64,000 nt of DNA from Apibacter raozihei (GCF_004014855.1 NZ_CP034930.1:1798001-1862000); one strand, 5' to 3'. Shown: positions 18,193-27,579, numbered from the stretch's first letter. The notes: generated by a model from the sequence alone, not told the origin. Numbers and translations are program-made.

Positions 18193-18425
18193 TCTGTTAA
18201 AAATTTAAAACAATTTATTGTTTATTTTTTTATAAGCTAAAATGTTTTAAATTAGGTGCTTATGTAATTGTTGGGATATGATACTGTAAGACGAAGTTAT
18301 TTAATTTGTTATTCAAAATACTATTTGATACAAATTTTACAAAAGTAATTACTGAAAGTGATAATTACTAAACAATATAAAAACTATTAATTCACTAAAT
18401 AAAATATTTTTTAAAAAAATAGGAT
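18193..18425 (+). other. Long untranslated leader of hmuS
   Basis: About 230 nt lie between the plus-strand -7 element and the hmuS ATG. It is AT-rich with no open reading frame of note and no riboswitch that I recognise. It contains partly repeated AATTACT segments near 18348-18368. This contrasts with the almost leaderless hmuR on the other side. Confidence 0.45.
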
Positions 18426-21400
18426 ATGAAAAAAGTAAAACTAACAATTGGCATTTTAATACTCGTCATTTTGATGGCTGCCGGATGGTTGATTTGGCAA
18501 AAAACAGCATCAAAAACAAAAGTAGCACTTGTAAATTTTCAAAAATTCCAAACCACAAGTTTAATCCAATCCAATAAAGATAAATTTATTGAGTTTAAAG
18601 AAGTTTCTTTCGATAATCTAGACGAATTGAAAAACTATGATTTCGTATTAGGTTTTGCAATGGGAATGAAATTGGATGCTGAACAAAGAGAGCGTTTAAA
18701 AAAAATGATGAAAGAAGGTACACATATGTATCTTTATAGTGCAACTAATCCGGAAAATAATTTATGCAATCTGGATAGTATTCAAAAAGAAGAAATAGAT
18801 TTATATCTTAAAAATGGTAATAAAAAAAATTATCAGAGTTTAGCAAGATATATACGTCAAAATATCGATCAAAAAAGGTTTTTTGTAACCCCTCCTGATA
18901 AATTAGTTGAATTAGCCGAAGATGTTTATTATCACTTAGATGAATATTTATCATTCAAAACTATCAATGAATATGAATCATATTTGAAAAAAAATAACTT
19001 TTTCAAAGAAAATGCAAATAAAATAGCAATTATTGGAGGGCTAAATGATCCTTACAGCGGTAACAGAGAAAATCTGGATAGCTTAATAGTAAAACTCCAA
19101 AATAAAGGATTTAATGTATATCCTGTTTCTTCAACTTTTGATAGATTAAAGTTTTTGAAAGAAATTCAGCCGGATGCAGTTATACATTTTGCTCATGGTA
19201 GATTGGTCGTTGGACAGGCCGATTCGGTAGTTGGATGGTTAAAAGAAAGAAATATTCCAGTTTTCGTACCTGTAACCATATTGCAGACAAAAAATGAATG
19301 GATAAAAGATCCTATGGGGTTAATGGGAGGTTTTTTATCTCAAAGTGTAGTTATGCCGGAAATAGATGGAGGAATTTATCCTTATGTTTTAAATACCCAG
19401 GAATTAGATAAAGATAATTTATATGTATTTAAAGCTGTGCCTGAGCGTTTAAATAATTTTACTCAGATTATTACAAATTTTATTAATCTGAAAAAGAAAA
19501 ATAATTCAGATAAAAAAATAGCTATATACTTCTTTAAAGGTCCTGGGAAAGAATCATTAGTAGCTCAGGGATTAGAAACTATACCTTCTTTATATAATTT
19601 ACTGAAAAGATTAAAAGCCGAAGGATACAAAGTAGAGGATCTGCCTGCCACAGAAAAGGAATTCGAAAAAATTGTAATGTCTCAGGGATCTGTTATGAGC
19701 ACCTACGCCGAAGGTGCTTTTGATGAATTTCTAAAAAATGGAAATCCGGAATTAATTGAAAAATCTGTATATGAATCATGGGTAAATCAATCATTAACTA
19801 AAGAAAAATATAAAGAAGTTACCGATTTATATGGACAAGCGCTGGGCAATTACATGAATGTAAGTCAAAATGGCAAATCCTATATTGCTGTCTCCCGTGT
19901 TCAATTTGGAAATATTGTTTTATTGCCACAACCTATGGCGGGATTGGGAGGGGACTCATTTGCTATAGTTCATGGTGCAAAGAGTCCGCCACCTCATACA
20001 TATATCGGTTCTTATCTTTGGACTCAGTATGGTTTTAAAGCTGATGCATTAATACACTTCGGAACTCATGGTAGTCTCGAGTTCACGCCACAGAAACAAA
20101 TTGCTCTAAGTAATGAAGACTGGCCGGATAGAATGGTTGGAACAGTTCCTCATTTTTATTATTACACAATTGCTAATATAGGCGAAAGTATGATGGCTAA
20201 GAGACGGTCTTATGCTACACTTATATCTTATCTCTCACCAGCGTTTATGGAGAGCCAGACACGTTCACAATTTAAAGATTTACAAAATAAAATTCAATAT
20301 TATTATAAATCTGAAGAATCCAAACAGCCTCAGGTATCACTGGAAGTGAAAAAAATAGCTGTACAAATGGGAATTCACAGAGATTTGAGATTAGATAGTA
20401 TATTAACAAAACCGTACACAACAGAAGAAGTTGAAAAAATAGAAAATTTTTCAGAAGAAATTGCTAATGAAAAAATGAACGGGCAATTATATACTTCAGG
20501 AGTTCCGTATACCTCAGATAAAATAAATTCATCAGTCCTTGCTATGAGTGCAGATCCTATTGCATATAGTCTGGCTGCACTTGATAAGCAACGAAGCAAA
20601 GTCACGGAGCAACAGTTGAAAAATAAAGTTTTCTTTTCTCAAAAATATTTAAATCCATCTAAAGAACTGGTGAAACAAATACTATCAGGAAAGGTTATAA
20701 ATAATTCTACAATATGCTCAATAGCCGGAATTAATGAAAAAGAGCTGGAAGAAGCTAAAATTATAATGACCCCTGTAAAGAGAACTTTTACCAGAAGTCC
20801 TAAAAAGTCAGAAACGGGTAAAGGAAAATCACCACATTCAGAAGCAATGAAACCTTCAGGAAAAGATGTGAAACCTTCTCATCCCAAAAAAGTAGAATAT
20901 ACAAAAGAACAAAAAATAAAAGCCCGCTCAATACTTGAAATTGAAAGGACAATAACCAATATTTTAAACTATAAAGAAGGATTGGAGAAAAGTCCTGAAT
21001 ATGAATTCAGATCATTATTAAATGCTCTGTCGGGAGGATATATAGAACCTTCTTCAGGAGGGGATGCTGTTGCAAATCCAAACGCTGTTCCTACGGGAAG
21101 AAATTTATACTCAATTAATGCAGAAGCAACTCCAACAGAGATAGCCTGGGATAGAGCAAAAGAGTTAGTTAATCAGACATTAGGACAATATGTTGCGAAA
21201 CATGGAAAATATCCTAAAAAAGTAAGTTATACTTTTTGGAGTGGAGAATTTATAGAAAGTGAAGGAACCACTATAGCTCAGGCTTTATACATGCTTGGAG
21301 TAGAGCCTGTGAGAGATGCTTTTGGAAGAGTATCAGATATACAGCTTATACCTTCTGAGACCCTAGGCCGGCCAAGAATAGATGTAGTCGTTCAAACGTC

Positions 21401-22610
21401 TGGACAGTTCAGGGATTTGGCAGCATCAAGACTGGTTTTATTATCAAGGGCTATAGAAATGGCCTCAACAGCAAAAGATACACGCTATGAAAATCTAGTT
21501 GCAAAAGGTACTCTTGATATTGAAAAAACATTAGTAGAACAAGGGGTTTCTCCTAAAGATGCAAGGCAGCTTTCCACGCAAAGAATCTTCGGAGGTATTA
21601 ATGGGATGTATGGTGCTTCTATTCAGGAAATGGTAAAAAGCGGAGATAAATGGGAGGACAAAAATGAAATAGCAGATACATATATTAATAATATGGGAGC
21701 TATATATGCTAGTGATAAAGATTGGGGACAATTCCATAAAGGTCTATTACGAGCAGCATTAAAGAATACAGATATGGTAATACAGCCAAGACAAAACAAT
21801 ACCTGGGGAGCATTAAGCTTAGATCATGTCTACGAATTTATGGGAGGTGTTAATTTAGCTGTGAAAAGTGTTACCGGAAAAGAGCCCGATGCATTTTTTG
21901 CAGACTACCGTAACCATAATAACTTTAAAATGCAGGATTTAAAAGAAGCCATTGGGGTAGAAGCGCGAAGTACTATTTTTAATGAGGTTTATATTAAAGA
22001 AAGAATGAAAGGTGGGGCTAGTAGTGCTGCTAATTTCACAGAAATTATAACAAATACGTACGGTTGGAATGTAATGAAGCCGGAAGTAATTGATAATGAA
22101 ATGTGGAATCAGATATATAGTACTTATGTGAAAGATGAAAAAAATCTGGGAACAAAAGAATTTTTCAAAAATTCCAGTCCTGCAGCTTTAGAAGAAATAA
22201 CAGCAATCATGTTGGAAACAGCACGTAAAGGAATGTGGAAAGCTTCTGAAGATCAATTGAAACAAACAGCCTTACTACATACAGAAATAGTTAAGGAATT
22301 TGGTCATTCCGGATCAGGTTTTTCCGGAAGTAATACTAAGCTTCAGAATTTTATTACTACAAAAGTAAATAAGGAACAAGCAGACCAATACAAGAAAAAT
22401 TTAGCAGCTATGGAAAAAGGAGTAGATGCTGGATCTAATAATAAAGATGCTATGGTTCTTAAAAAAGATGAAATAAGAAAAGGAGGTGAATCAATTACTG
22501 GAAAAAAATCATTCAATGGACTTATTATCGTCTCAATAGTAGCTGTTTTAGTCATTCTTATTATTTTGTTTATAGTTAAAAGAAGAAAAAAACATCAGGA
22601 TAACCAATAA
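18426..22610 (+). CDS. hmuS: CobN/Mg-chelatase-like membrane protein HmuS (haem dechelatase family)
   Basis: A very large (1394-residue) homologue of the CobN/BchH chelatase subunit. In Hmu loci, HmuS is proposed to extract iron from haem in the cell envelope rather than insert a metal. It has an N-terminal membrane anchor (residues 5-25) and a second C-terminal anchor (about 1364-1385), so the chelatase body is membrane-tethered, unlike cytosolic CobN. CobN-family stretches include HGAKSPPPHTYIGSYLW, DALIHFGTHGSLEFTPQKQ, GEFIESEGTTIAQALYMLG, IDVVVQTSGQFRDLAASR and GGINGMYGASIQEM. A Lys/Ser/Pro-rich linker lies around residues 785-830. It heads hmuSTUV, and hmuT starts 18 bp later. The absence of cobST-type ATPase genes nearby argues against cobaltochelatase. 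Confidence 0.88.
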   Translation: MKKVKLTIGILILVILMAAGWLIWQKTASKTKVALVNFQKFQTTSLIQSNKDKFIEFKEVSFDNLDELKNYDFVLGFAMGMKLDAEQRERLKKMMKEGTHMYLYSATNPENNLCNLDSIQKEEIDLYLKNGNKKNYQSLARYIRQNIDQKRFFVTPPDKLVELAEDVYYHLDEYLSFKTINEYESYLKKNNFFKENANKIAIIGGLNDPYSGNRENLDSLIVKLQNKGFNVYPVSSTFDRLKFLKEIQPDAVIHFAHGRLVVGQADSVVGWLKERNIPVFVPVTILQTKNEWIKDPMGLMGGFLSQSVVMPEIDGGIYPYVLNTQELDKDNLYVFKAVPERLNNFTQIITNFINLKKKNNSDKKIAIYFFKGPGKESLVAQGLETIPSLYNLLKRLKAEGYKVEDLPATEKEFEKIVMSQGSVMSTYAEGAFDEFLKNGNPELIEKSVYESWVNQSLTKEKYKEVTDLYGQALGNYMNVSQNGKSYIAVSRVQFGNIVLLPQPMAGLGGDSFAIVHGAKSPPPHTYIGSYLWTQYGFKADALIHFGTHGSLEFTPQKQIALSNEDWPDRMVGTVPHFYYYTIANIGESMMAKRRSYATLISYLSPAFMESQTRSQFKDLQNKIQYYYKSEESKQPQVSLEVKKIAVQMGIHRDLRLDSILTKPYTTEEVEKIENFSEEIANEKMNGQLYTSGVPYTSDKINSSVLAMSADPIAYSLAALDKQRSKVTEQQLKNKVFFSQKYLNPSKELVKQILSGKVINNSTICSIAGINEKELEEAKIIMTPVKRTFTRSPKKSETGKGKSPHSEAMKPSGKDVKPSHPKKVEYTKEQKIKARSILEIERTITNILNYKEGLEKSPEYEFRSLLNALSGGYIEPSSGGDAVANPNAVPTGRNLYSINAEATPTEIAWDRAKELVNQTLGQYVAKHGKYPKKVSYTFWSGEFIESEGTTIAQALYMLGVEPVRDAFGRVSDIQLIPSETLGRPRIDVVVQTSGQFRDLAASRLVLLSRAIEMASTAKDTRYENLVAKGTLDIEKTLVEQGVSPKDARQLSTQRIFGGINGMYGASIQEMVKSGDKWEDKNEIADTYINNMGAIYASDKDWGQFHKGLLRAALKNTDMVIQPRQNNTWGALSLDHVYEFMGGVNLAVKSVTGKEPDAFFADYRNHNNFKMQDLKEAIGVEARSTIFNEVYIKERMKGGASSAANFTEIITNTYGWNVMKPEVIDNEMWNQIYSTYVKDEKNLGTKEFFKNSSPAALEEITAIMLETARKGMWKASEDQLKQTALLHTEIVKEFGHSGSGFSGSNTKLQNFITTKVNKEQADQYKKNLAAMEKGVDAGSNNKDAMVLKKDEIRKGGESITGKKSFNGLIIVSIVAVLVILIILFIVKRRKKHQDNQ

Positions 22611-22628
22611 TATACATTTATTAATCGA

Positions 22629-23327
22629 ATGGAAATAGTTGTTCAGATAGTAATGGGCTTTATAGTCTTTAATAGTATAATAAAGCTTAGTTTCTGGAAA
22701 TGGTGGCAAACTGGAATTTTTAGCTTAGCAGCAGGTGTTTTCATTCTGCTAAGCTATCCCTACGCCATTCAACAATCCAAAGTTCAGATTACAGAATTTC
22801 TTAATAATAACATCATGATGCAGGATACGGCTGTTTTAGTAACTATAGAGTCAGCTGTATGTATTGCTTTTTGTTTTGTATCATTGAATGGAATATTGAA
22901 AAATAAAACCAATAAATGGCAGAGAATTTTAGGAGCATACCCAAGTATTCTGTTGTTTCCTGTATTATTTTATGTAGAAACACAAGCCATTTTCATATTT
23001 ACCGGAGAAAATTTTTTAATGATAACTATGGTGGTAGCGATTGCAGTATGCCTACTAATCAATATAGGAAGTTTGTTAATTAAGAAATTGATCCCTGAAA
23101 ATGAATTACGATTGGAAATGCATTTTCTAATAGGATTAATTACAGCTTTTGCCGGGTTAATTGTAACAGTAAATGAAAAAGTAGTGTATCAGGCAGTAGA
23201 AGAACCTTTAAATTTAAAACATTTAGCTTATACGCTTACAGGTTTATTTTTTGCATTAATAATTGGTTTTTATGGAAATAAAATAAGCTGGATACTTAAA
23301 TCAAGAAAAATAAAAAAAGAAAATTAA
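22629..23327 (+). CDS. hmuT: HmuT-like integral membrane protein
   Basis: A 232-residue protein with about six hydrophobic helices and no soluble domain. Sequence alone gives little. The call rests on its position between the CobN-like HmuS and the MotA/TolQ/ExbB-type HmuU, exactly as in the hmuYRSTUV operon of Porphyromonas and related bacteria. It probably forms part of an inner-membrane complex with HmuU and HmuV. It lies 18 bp after hmuS and 8 bp before hmuU. Confidence 0.7.
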   Translation: MEIVVQIVMGFIVFNSIIKLSFWKWWQTGIFSLAAGVFILLSYPYAIQQSKVQITEFLNNNIMMQDTAVLVTIESAVCIAFCFVSLNGILKNKTNKWQRILGAYPSILLFPVLFYVETQAIFIFTGENFLMITMVVAIAVCLLINIGSLLIKKLIPENELRLEMHFLIGLITAFAGLIVTVNEKVVYQAVEEPLNLKHLAYTLTGLFFALIIGFYGNKISWILKSRKIKKEN

Positions 23328-23335
23328 ATAAAAAA

Positions 23336-23956
23336 ATGGAACTAATTTCAAAAATATTATTTTGGGTAGCTAACAGTTTATTAATACCCGATATTATAAT
23401 ACTTTTATTCTTATTTGCCCGGGCTTTACTTTTAATAGGTAGTTTTTACAATCAATTTATAGTTAGAGGTAAAAACAACAAAAAAATTAACGGATTAATT
23501 GAAACATTTTCAAAATCAGACGTTAATAAACTTAAAGAAATATTGCCAAAAAATGATAATTCATTATACATAAAATATTTAAGAAATATTTTAAATAAAC
23601 CTTTAACAGAAGCATATTCAGATTATACAATTTCAAATTTTGAAAATGAAGCAGACAAAGACTTATCCTTGTCTAAAGTATTAGCAAAATTAGGGCCGGT
23701 ATTAGGATTAATAGGAACTTTAATAGCAATGAGTCCTGCATTAGTAGGCTTATCCACCGGAGATATTGCAGATATGGCTTATAATATGCAAGTGGTTTTT
23801 GCTACCACTGTTGTAGGATTAGTAGTCAGTGCGATTGGTTTAATTACTCTTCAGACTAAGCAACGATGGTACTCAAACGATCTTAATAATTTGGACTTTG
23901 TTGCTCGTGTTTTAACTGAAAATCAGACAGATTATGAGAAGACCAAGGAGAATTAA
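23336..23956 (+). CDS. hmuU: MotA/TolQ/ExbB proton channel family protein HmuU
   Basis: Inner-membrane protein of the proton-channel family that energises TonB- or Tol-like systems. The N-terminal membrane helix is followed by a cytoplasmic loop, then the paired helices of the signature region: LAKLGPVLGLIGTLIAMSPA and MQVVFATTVVGLVVSAIGLI. It probably pairs with the small HmuV (an ExbD-like partner in size and topology) to power HmuS or the receptor. The 3' end overlaps hmuV by 23 bp in another frame. Confidence 0.85.
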   Translation: MELISKILFWVANSLLIPDIIILLFLFARALLLIGSFYNQFIVRGKNNKKINGLIETFSKSDVNKLKEILPKNDNSLYIKYLRNILNKPLTEAYSDYTISNFENEADKDLSLSKVLAKLGPVLGLIGTLIAMSPALVGLSTGDIADMAYNMQVVFATTVVGLVVSAIGLITLQTKQRWYSNDLNNLDFVARVLTENQTDYEKTKEN

Positions 23957-24269
23957 TAAATTTTCAAAAGAAGAAGATACAGATCCGCTTAGTGTAGTTG
24001 TTAATTTATTTGACGTGGCTATGGTATTTGCAGTTGCTCTTATGGTGGCTATGGTAATGAATCTTAATATGACTGAGGTTTTTTCCAAAGAAGATTTCAC
24101 TGTTGTAAAAAATCCGGGTAAAGATAATATGGAAATAATCACTAAAGAAGGCAATAAAATTAATAAATACACTCCCTCTCAGGAGAAATCTTCCGGTAAA
24201 AAAGGGAAAAAGGTTGGAATTGCCTATGAAATGGAAAACGGTGAAATTATTTATATTCCGGAAAATTAG
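23934..24269 (+). CDS. hmuV: HmuV-like DUF2149 membrane protein
   Basis: A 111-residue protein with a basic N-terminus, one membrane helix (VVNLFDVAMVFAVALMVAMV) and a periplasmic tail. The conserved DPLSVVVNLFDVAMVFAVAL stretch identifies DUF2149. The topology resembles ExbD/TolR, including an Asp at the start of the helix (LFDVA) that may be the proton-relay residue. The start at 23934 overlaps hmuU by 23 bp, suggesting coupled translation. A strong stem-loop terminator follows at 24339. Confidence 0.82.
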   Translation: MRRPRRINKFSKEEDTDPLSVVVNLFDVAMVFAVALMVAMVMNLNMTEVFSKEDFTVVKNPGKDNMEIITKEGNKINKYTPSQEKSSGKKGKKVGIAYEMENGEIIYIPEN

Positions 24270-24338
24270 TAATTATATTAAAAAAATATATATTTTGTAC
24301 TAAAATAAAATAAAGTAAATTTTGTATATTGCCTGAAG

Positions 24339-24376
24339 TTTTAGTCCTTAAAATTTTAGAATTTTAAGGACTAAAA
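24339..24376 (+). terminator. Terminator of hmuSTUV
   Basis: A perfect 17-bp stem with a 4-nt loop (arms 24339-24355 and 24360-24376, core TTAGTCCTTAAAATT), followed by AT-rich sequence. It marks the end of the hmu operon. Confidence 0.75.
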
Positions 24377-24443
24377 ATTATTTTAGATGCAATACACAGC
24401 CTGTTTTCAGAGATATATATGACAGAATATCCGAATAATAAAC

Positions 24444-24486
24444 TGGCATGATAAATGCAATTATCTTAACGGAATTATTATATTTG
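24444..24486 (+). promoter_or_regulatory. clpC promoter region: possible sigma-54 site and a -7 element
   Basis: TGGCATGATAAATGCA at 24444-24459 matches the sigma-54 consensus TGGCAYG-N4-TTGCW with one mismatch and the required 10 bp between GG and GC. A separate housekeeping -7 element, TATATTTG, lies at 24479-24486. Either or both could drive clpC. Confidence 0.45.
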
Positions 24487-24521
24487 TATAATTCAGATAA
24501 TTTAGAATATAAGAGTCATAC

Positions 24522-27062
24522 ATGAACGAGAATTTTTCACAACAAGTAAAAGATGTAATAAGCTTCAGTAATGAAGAAGTATTACGATTGGGGCATGACC
24601 ATTTAGGAACCGAACATCTCATTCTTGGAATTTTGCGTGAAGGTAATAGTAAGGCAATTACTGTATTGCAAAGTCTGAATGTTGATTTGGGTGATTTGAG
24701 ACAACAAATTGAAAATCTAAATACATCGAACTCAATTATAAAAGTAGATAGAAATAATATTCCTTTCACTAAAGCTGCAGAAAGAGCTTTAAAAACAAGC
24801 TTCTTGGAAGCTAAGCTTTTCAGGAGTCCTGAGATAGAAACTATACACCTGTTACTATGCATTCTTAGAATTGAAAGCGATCCGGTAACTCAGGTTTTTA
24901 AAAAGTATAACATAGATGCAAATACAGTGAGAGAAGAGTACAGATTTCAGTTTCAGGAAGATTTTACAGATCAACCGTCAGCAGAATTTGAAGAGGATTC
25001 ACCATCAGAAGGTAGTCAATACGAAAGTTCAAAACCTTCAGGAAATACTGGTGGAGCTTCTGCAAAAAGCAGAACTCCGGTGCTTGATAACTTCGGAAGG
25101 GATTTAACAGTTGCTGCCATAGAAGGAAGATTAGATCCAGTAGTAGGAAGAGAAAAAGAGATTGAAAGAGTTTCTCAGATTTTAAGCCGTAGAAAAAAGA
25201 ATAATCCTTTGTTAATAGGAGAACCTGGAGTGGGTAAATCCGCCATTGCTGAAGGGTTAGCTTTAAGAATTGTACAGAAAAAAGTGTCCAGGGTTTTATA
25301 CAATAAAAGAGTAGTTACCTTAGACGTCGCTAGTCTGGTGGCAGGAACCAAATATAGAGGACAGTTTGAAGAAAGAATGAAGGCGATTATGAATGAATTG
25401 GAAAAAAATTCAGACATAATCTTGTTCATAGATGAAATACATACAATAGTAGGAGCAGGAGGAGCTACCGGCTCTCTTGATGCTTCAAATATGTTTAAAC
25501 CGGCTTTAGCTAGAGGAGAAATTCAATGCATAGGAGCTACCACTTTAGACGAATATCGTCAATACATTGAAAAAGATGGTGCCCTTGAGCGACGTTTTCA
25601 AAAGGTAATGGTAGAGCAGACTTCTCCGGAAGAAACCGTAATTATACTGAATCAAATTAAAGATAAGTATGAAGAACATCATAATGTTACCTATACAGAT
25701 GATGCAATTAAAGCATGTGTAAATTTAACCACCCGATATATAACCGATCGTTTCTTGCCGGATAAAGCTATAGATGCTTTGGACGAAGCAGGGTCGCGAG
25801 TTCATATAAAAAACATTAAGGTTCCTCAGGAAATTCTAACTTATGAAAAAGACTTGGAAAAAATTAGAGAAGAAAAAACCAAGGTAATTAAAAGTCAGAA
25901 ATATGAGGAGGCAGCAAGGCTCAGAGATACAGAAAAAGAAATTGAAGCTAAGCTTGCAAATGCTCAGAGAGAATGGGAAAAATCTTCCAGAGAACACAAA
26001 GAGATTGTTACTGAAGATAATGTAGCAGAAGTTGTTTCAATGATGAGTGGAGTTCCTGTACAGAGAGTTGCTGAAGGTGAACTTCAGAAACTTGCCCAAA
26101 TGAAAGATTTGATGAAAGGAAAAATCATTGGTCAGGATGAAGCTGTGAATAAAGTAGTTAAGGCAATACAAAGAAACCGAGCCGGATTAAAAGATCCAAA
26201 CAGACCCATAGGTACTTTTATATTTTTAGGTTCTACAGGAGTTGGTAAAACTCAGTTGGCAAAAGTTATGGCCAAAGAATTGTTTGATTCTGATGATTCA
26301 TTAATACGAATTGATATGAGTGAATATATGGAAAAATTTGCAGTATCAAGACTAGTAGGAGCGCCTCCGGGATACGTCGGTTACGAAGAAGGAGGACAAC
26401 TTACTGAAGCTGTAAGAAGAAAACCATATGCCGTGATACTGTTAGATGAGATAGAAAAAGCTCATCCGGATGTATTTAATATACTTTTACAAATTTTAGA
26501 CGATGGACATGTTACAGATAGTTTGGGAAGAAAAATTGATTTTAGAAATACCATCATTATCTTAACCTCTAATATCGGTACACGCGAACTAAAAGATTTT
26601 GGAGATGGAGTAGGTTTTGGTACATCTGCTAAAAAGACATCTTCCGATGCCAGAGCAAAGTCGACATTGGAAAATGCTCTGAAGAGAACTTTTGCTCCTG
26701 AATTTTTAAATAGAATTGACGATGTAATTGTATTCAATAGTCTTGAAAAAGATGACATTTCTAAAATTATAGATTTGGAATTGCAGAAAGTTTACGAAAG
26801 AATTGAAAAAATCGGATATAAAGTAACACTAACTTCTGAAGCTAAAGAATTTATTATTGATAAAGGCTGGGACAAAAGTTTTGGTGCACGTCCGTTAAAA
26901 AGAGCTATTCAAAAATACATCGAAGACTTATTGGCGGAAGAAATTATAAGTTCATCCATTCATGAAGGAGATTCTATTGAAGTAGGAGTAAATGAAGAAA
27001 AAGACAATACGGTGATTAAAATAATCGAAGGAAAAGAGACTTCTTCAAGTACTAATAATTAA
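24522..27062 (+). CDS. clpC: ClpC-type AAA+ chaperone, ATPase subunit of Clp protease
   Basis: Unfolds proteins and feeds them to ClpP, or acts as a chaperone. The order of domains is a double Clp-N repeat (residues 1-150), a Ser/Gly linker, AAA-1 with Walker A GEPGVGKS at 233-240, a UVR-like middle segment (KSQKYEEAARLRDTEKEIEAKL, residues about 456-476), and AAA-2 with Walker A GSTGVGKT at 570-577 and VGAPPGYVGYEEGG. The UVR segment and 846-residue length identify ClpC rather than ClpB or ClpA. It appears monocistronic, with the terminator at 27084. No clpP or mcs genes lie nearby. Confidence 0.94.
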   Translation: MNENFSQQVKDVISFSNEEVLRLGHDHLGTEHLILGILREGNSKAITVLQSLNVDLGDLRQQIENLNTSNSIIKVDRNNIPFTKAAERALKTSFLEAKLFRSPEIETIHLLLCILRIESDPVTQVFKKYNIDANTVREEYRFQFQEDFTDQPSAEFEEDSPSEGSQYESSKPSGNTGGASAKSRTPVLDNFGRDLTVAAIEGRLDPVVGREKEIERVSQILSRRKKNNPLLIGEPGVGKSAIAEGLALRIVQKKVSRVLYNKRVVTLDVASLVAGTKYRGQFEERMKAIMNELEKNSDIILFIDEIHTIVGAGGATGSLDASNMFKPALARGEIQCIGATTLDEYRQYIEKDGALERRFQKVMVEQTSPEETVIILNQIKDKYEEHHNVTYTDDAIKACVNLTTRYITDRFLPDKAIDALDEAGSRVHIKNIKVPQEILTYEKDLEKIREEKTKVIKSQKYEEAARLRDTEKEIEAKLANAQREWEKSSREHKEIVTEDNVAEVVSMMSGVPVQRVAEGELQKLAQMKDLMKGKIIGQDEAVNKVVKAIQRNRAGLKDPNRPIGTFIFLGSTGVGKTQLAKVMAKELFDSDDSLIRIDMSEYMEKFAVSRLVGAPPGYVGYEEGGQLTEAVRRKPYAVILLDEIEKAHPDVFNILLQILDDGHVTDSLGRKIDFRNTIIILTSNIGTRELKDFGDGVGFGTSAKKTSSDARAKSTLENALKRTFAPEFLNRIDDVIVFNSLEKDDISKIIDLELQKVYERIEKIGYKVTLTSEAKEFIIDKGWDKSFGARPLKRAIQKYIEDLLAEEIISSSIHEGDSIEVGVNEEKDNTVIKIIEGKETSSSTNN

Positions 27063-27083
27063 AAAAATAAAATAGAATAGATG

Positions 27084-27115
27084 AATGTCGATATATACAT
27101 ATCGGCATTTTTTTT
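27084..27115 (+). terminator. Terminator of clpC
   Basis: An 11-bp stem with one G-T pair (arms 27084-27094 and 27099-27109, core ATGTCGATAT) followed by an eight-base T-run. Confidence 0.75.
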
Positions 27116-27137
27116 ATTTATGAAAGATTTGGAACAA

Positions 27138-27165
27138 AAAAAAGAGGTAATACTACCTCTTTTTT
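27138..27165. terminator. Bidirectional terminator between clpC and tssD
   Basis: A 12-bp stem (AAAAAAGAGGTA/TACCTCTTTTTT, arms 27138-27149 and 27154-27165) with A- and T-runs on both sides. It can stop transcription from either strand. Confidence 0.7.
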
Positions 27166-27192
27166 ATATTTCCTAAATTTTGTGTTGTAACA

Positions 27193-27579
27193 CTAAACCC
27201 ATTCATTAATGAATTCTCCTGTTCCCATTTTGATACCTTTTGCAGAAATAACAAAAGTCTCAGTTAATGGATTTCTTCCGATAGAATCAAAATTTTCACG
27301 GTATTTAACAACATAACCTTCAGAAAAGTTTAATTCTTTCAGCGTAGCATCAGAATCTCTTTTAATAAAAGTTATTTTACCGTCTTTTCTTTCGAAACTA
27401 TTAGTCATCCACTCGAAGATATCAGTTTCTCCGGTAGATTCAACAGTTACTTCAATTCTTCCTCCTCTTGTCTGAGAAGAAGGACGTCCGGTTGGGTCTG
27501 TTTCTTGAGCTAGTGAATAATTAACATTCAGAATGTTATACTTTTTCCCTGCTACTTGTAAATTTGCTTTAAATGACAT
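27193..27579 (-). CDS. tssD: Type VI secretion system tube protein TssD (Hcp)
   Basis: Hcp-like protein that stacks in hexameric rings to form the inner tube of the T6SS, and may be secreted itself. The 128-residue protein begins MSFKANLQVAGKKYNILN and has TDPTGRPSSQTRGGRIEVTV and TETFVISAKGIKMG, which are typical of the Bacteroidota (T6SS subtype iii) TssD. It stands alone here with its own -7 element (TACATTTG, minus strand 27642-27635). No other T6SS gene is in the window. Orphan tssD copies are common in this phylum. Confidence 0.92.
   Translation of the reverse strand: MSFKANLQVAGKKYNILNVNYSLAQETDPTGRPSSQTRGGRIEVTVESTGETDIFEWMTNSFERKDGKITFIKRDSDATLKELNFSEGYVVKYRENFDSIGRNPLTETFVISAKGIKMGTGEFINEWV

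Noticed and set aside
18426-22610. CobN-like protein as a true cobaltochelatase for vitamin B12
   Set aside because: There are no cobalamin or chelatase-ATPase genes nearby, the protein has membrane anchors at both ends, and the neighbours form the Hmu haem set.
24461-24862. Minus-strand frame covering the clpC promoter and 5' end
   Set aside because: It overlaps the strongly coding clpC N-domain and has no ribosome binding site or recognisable domain.
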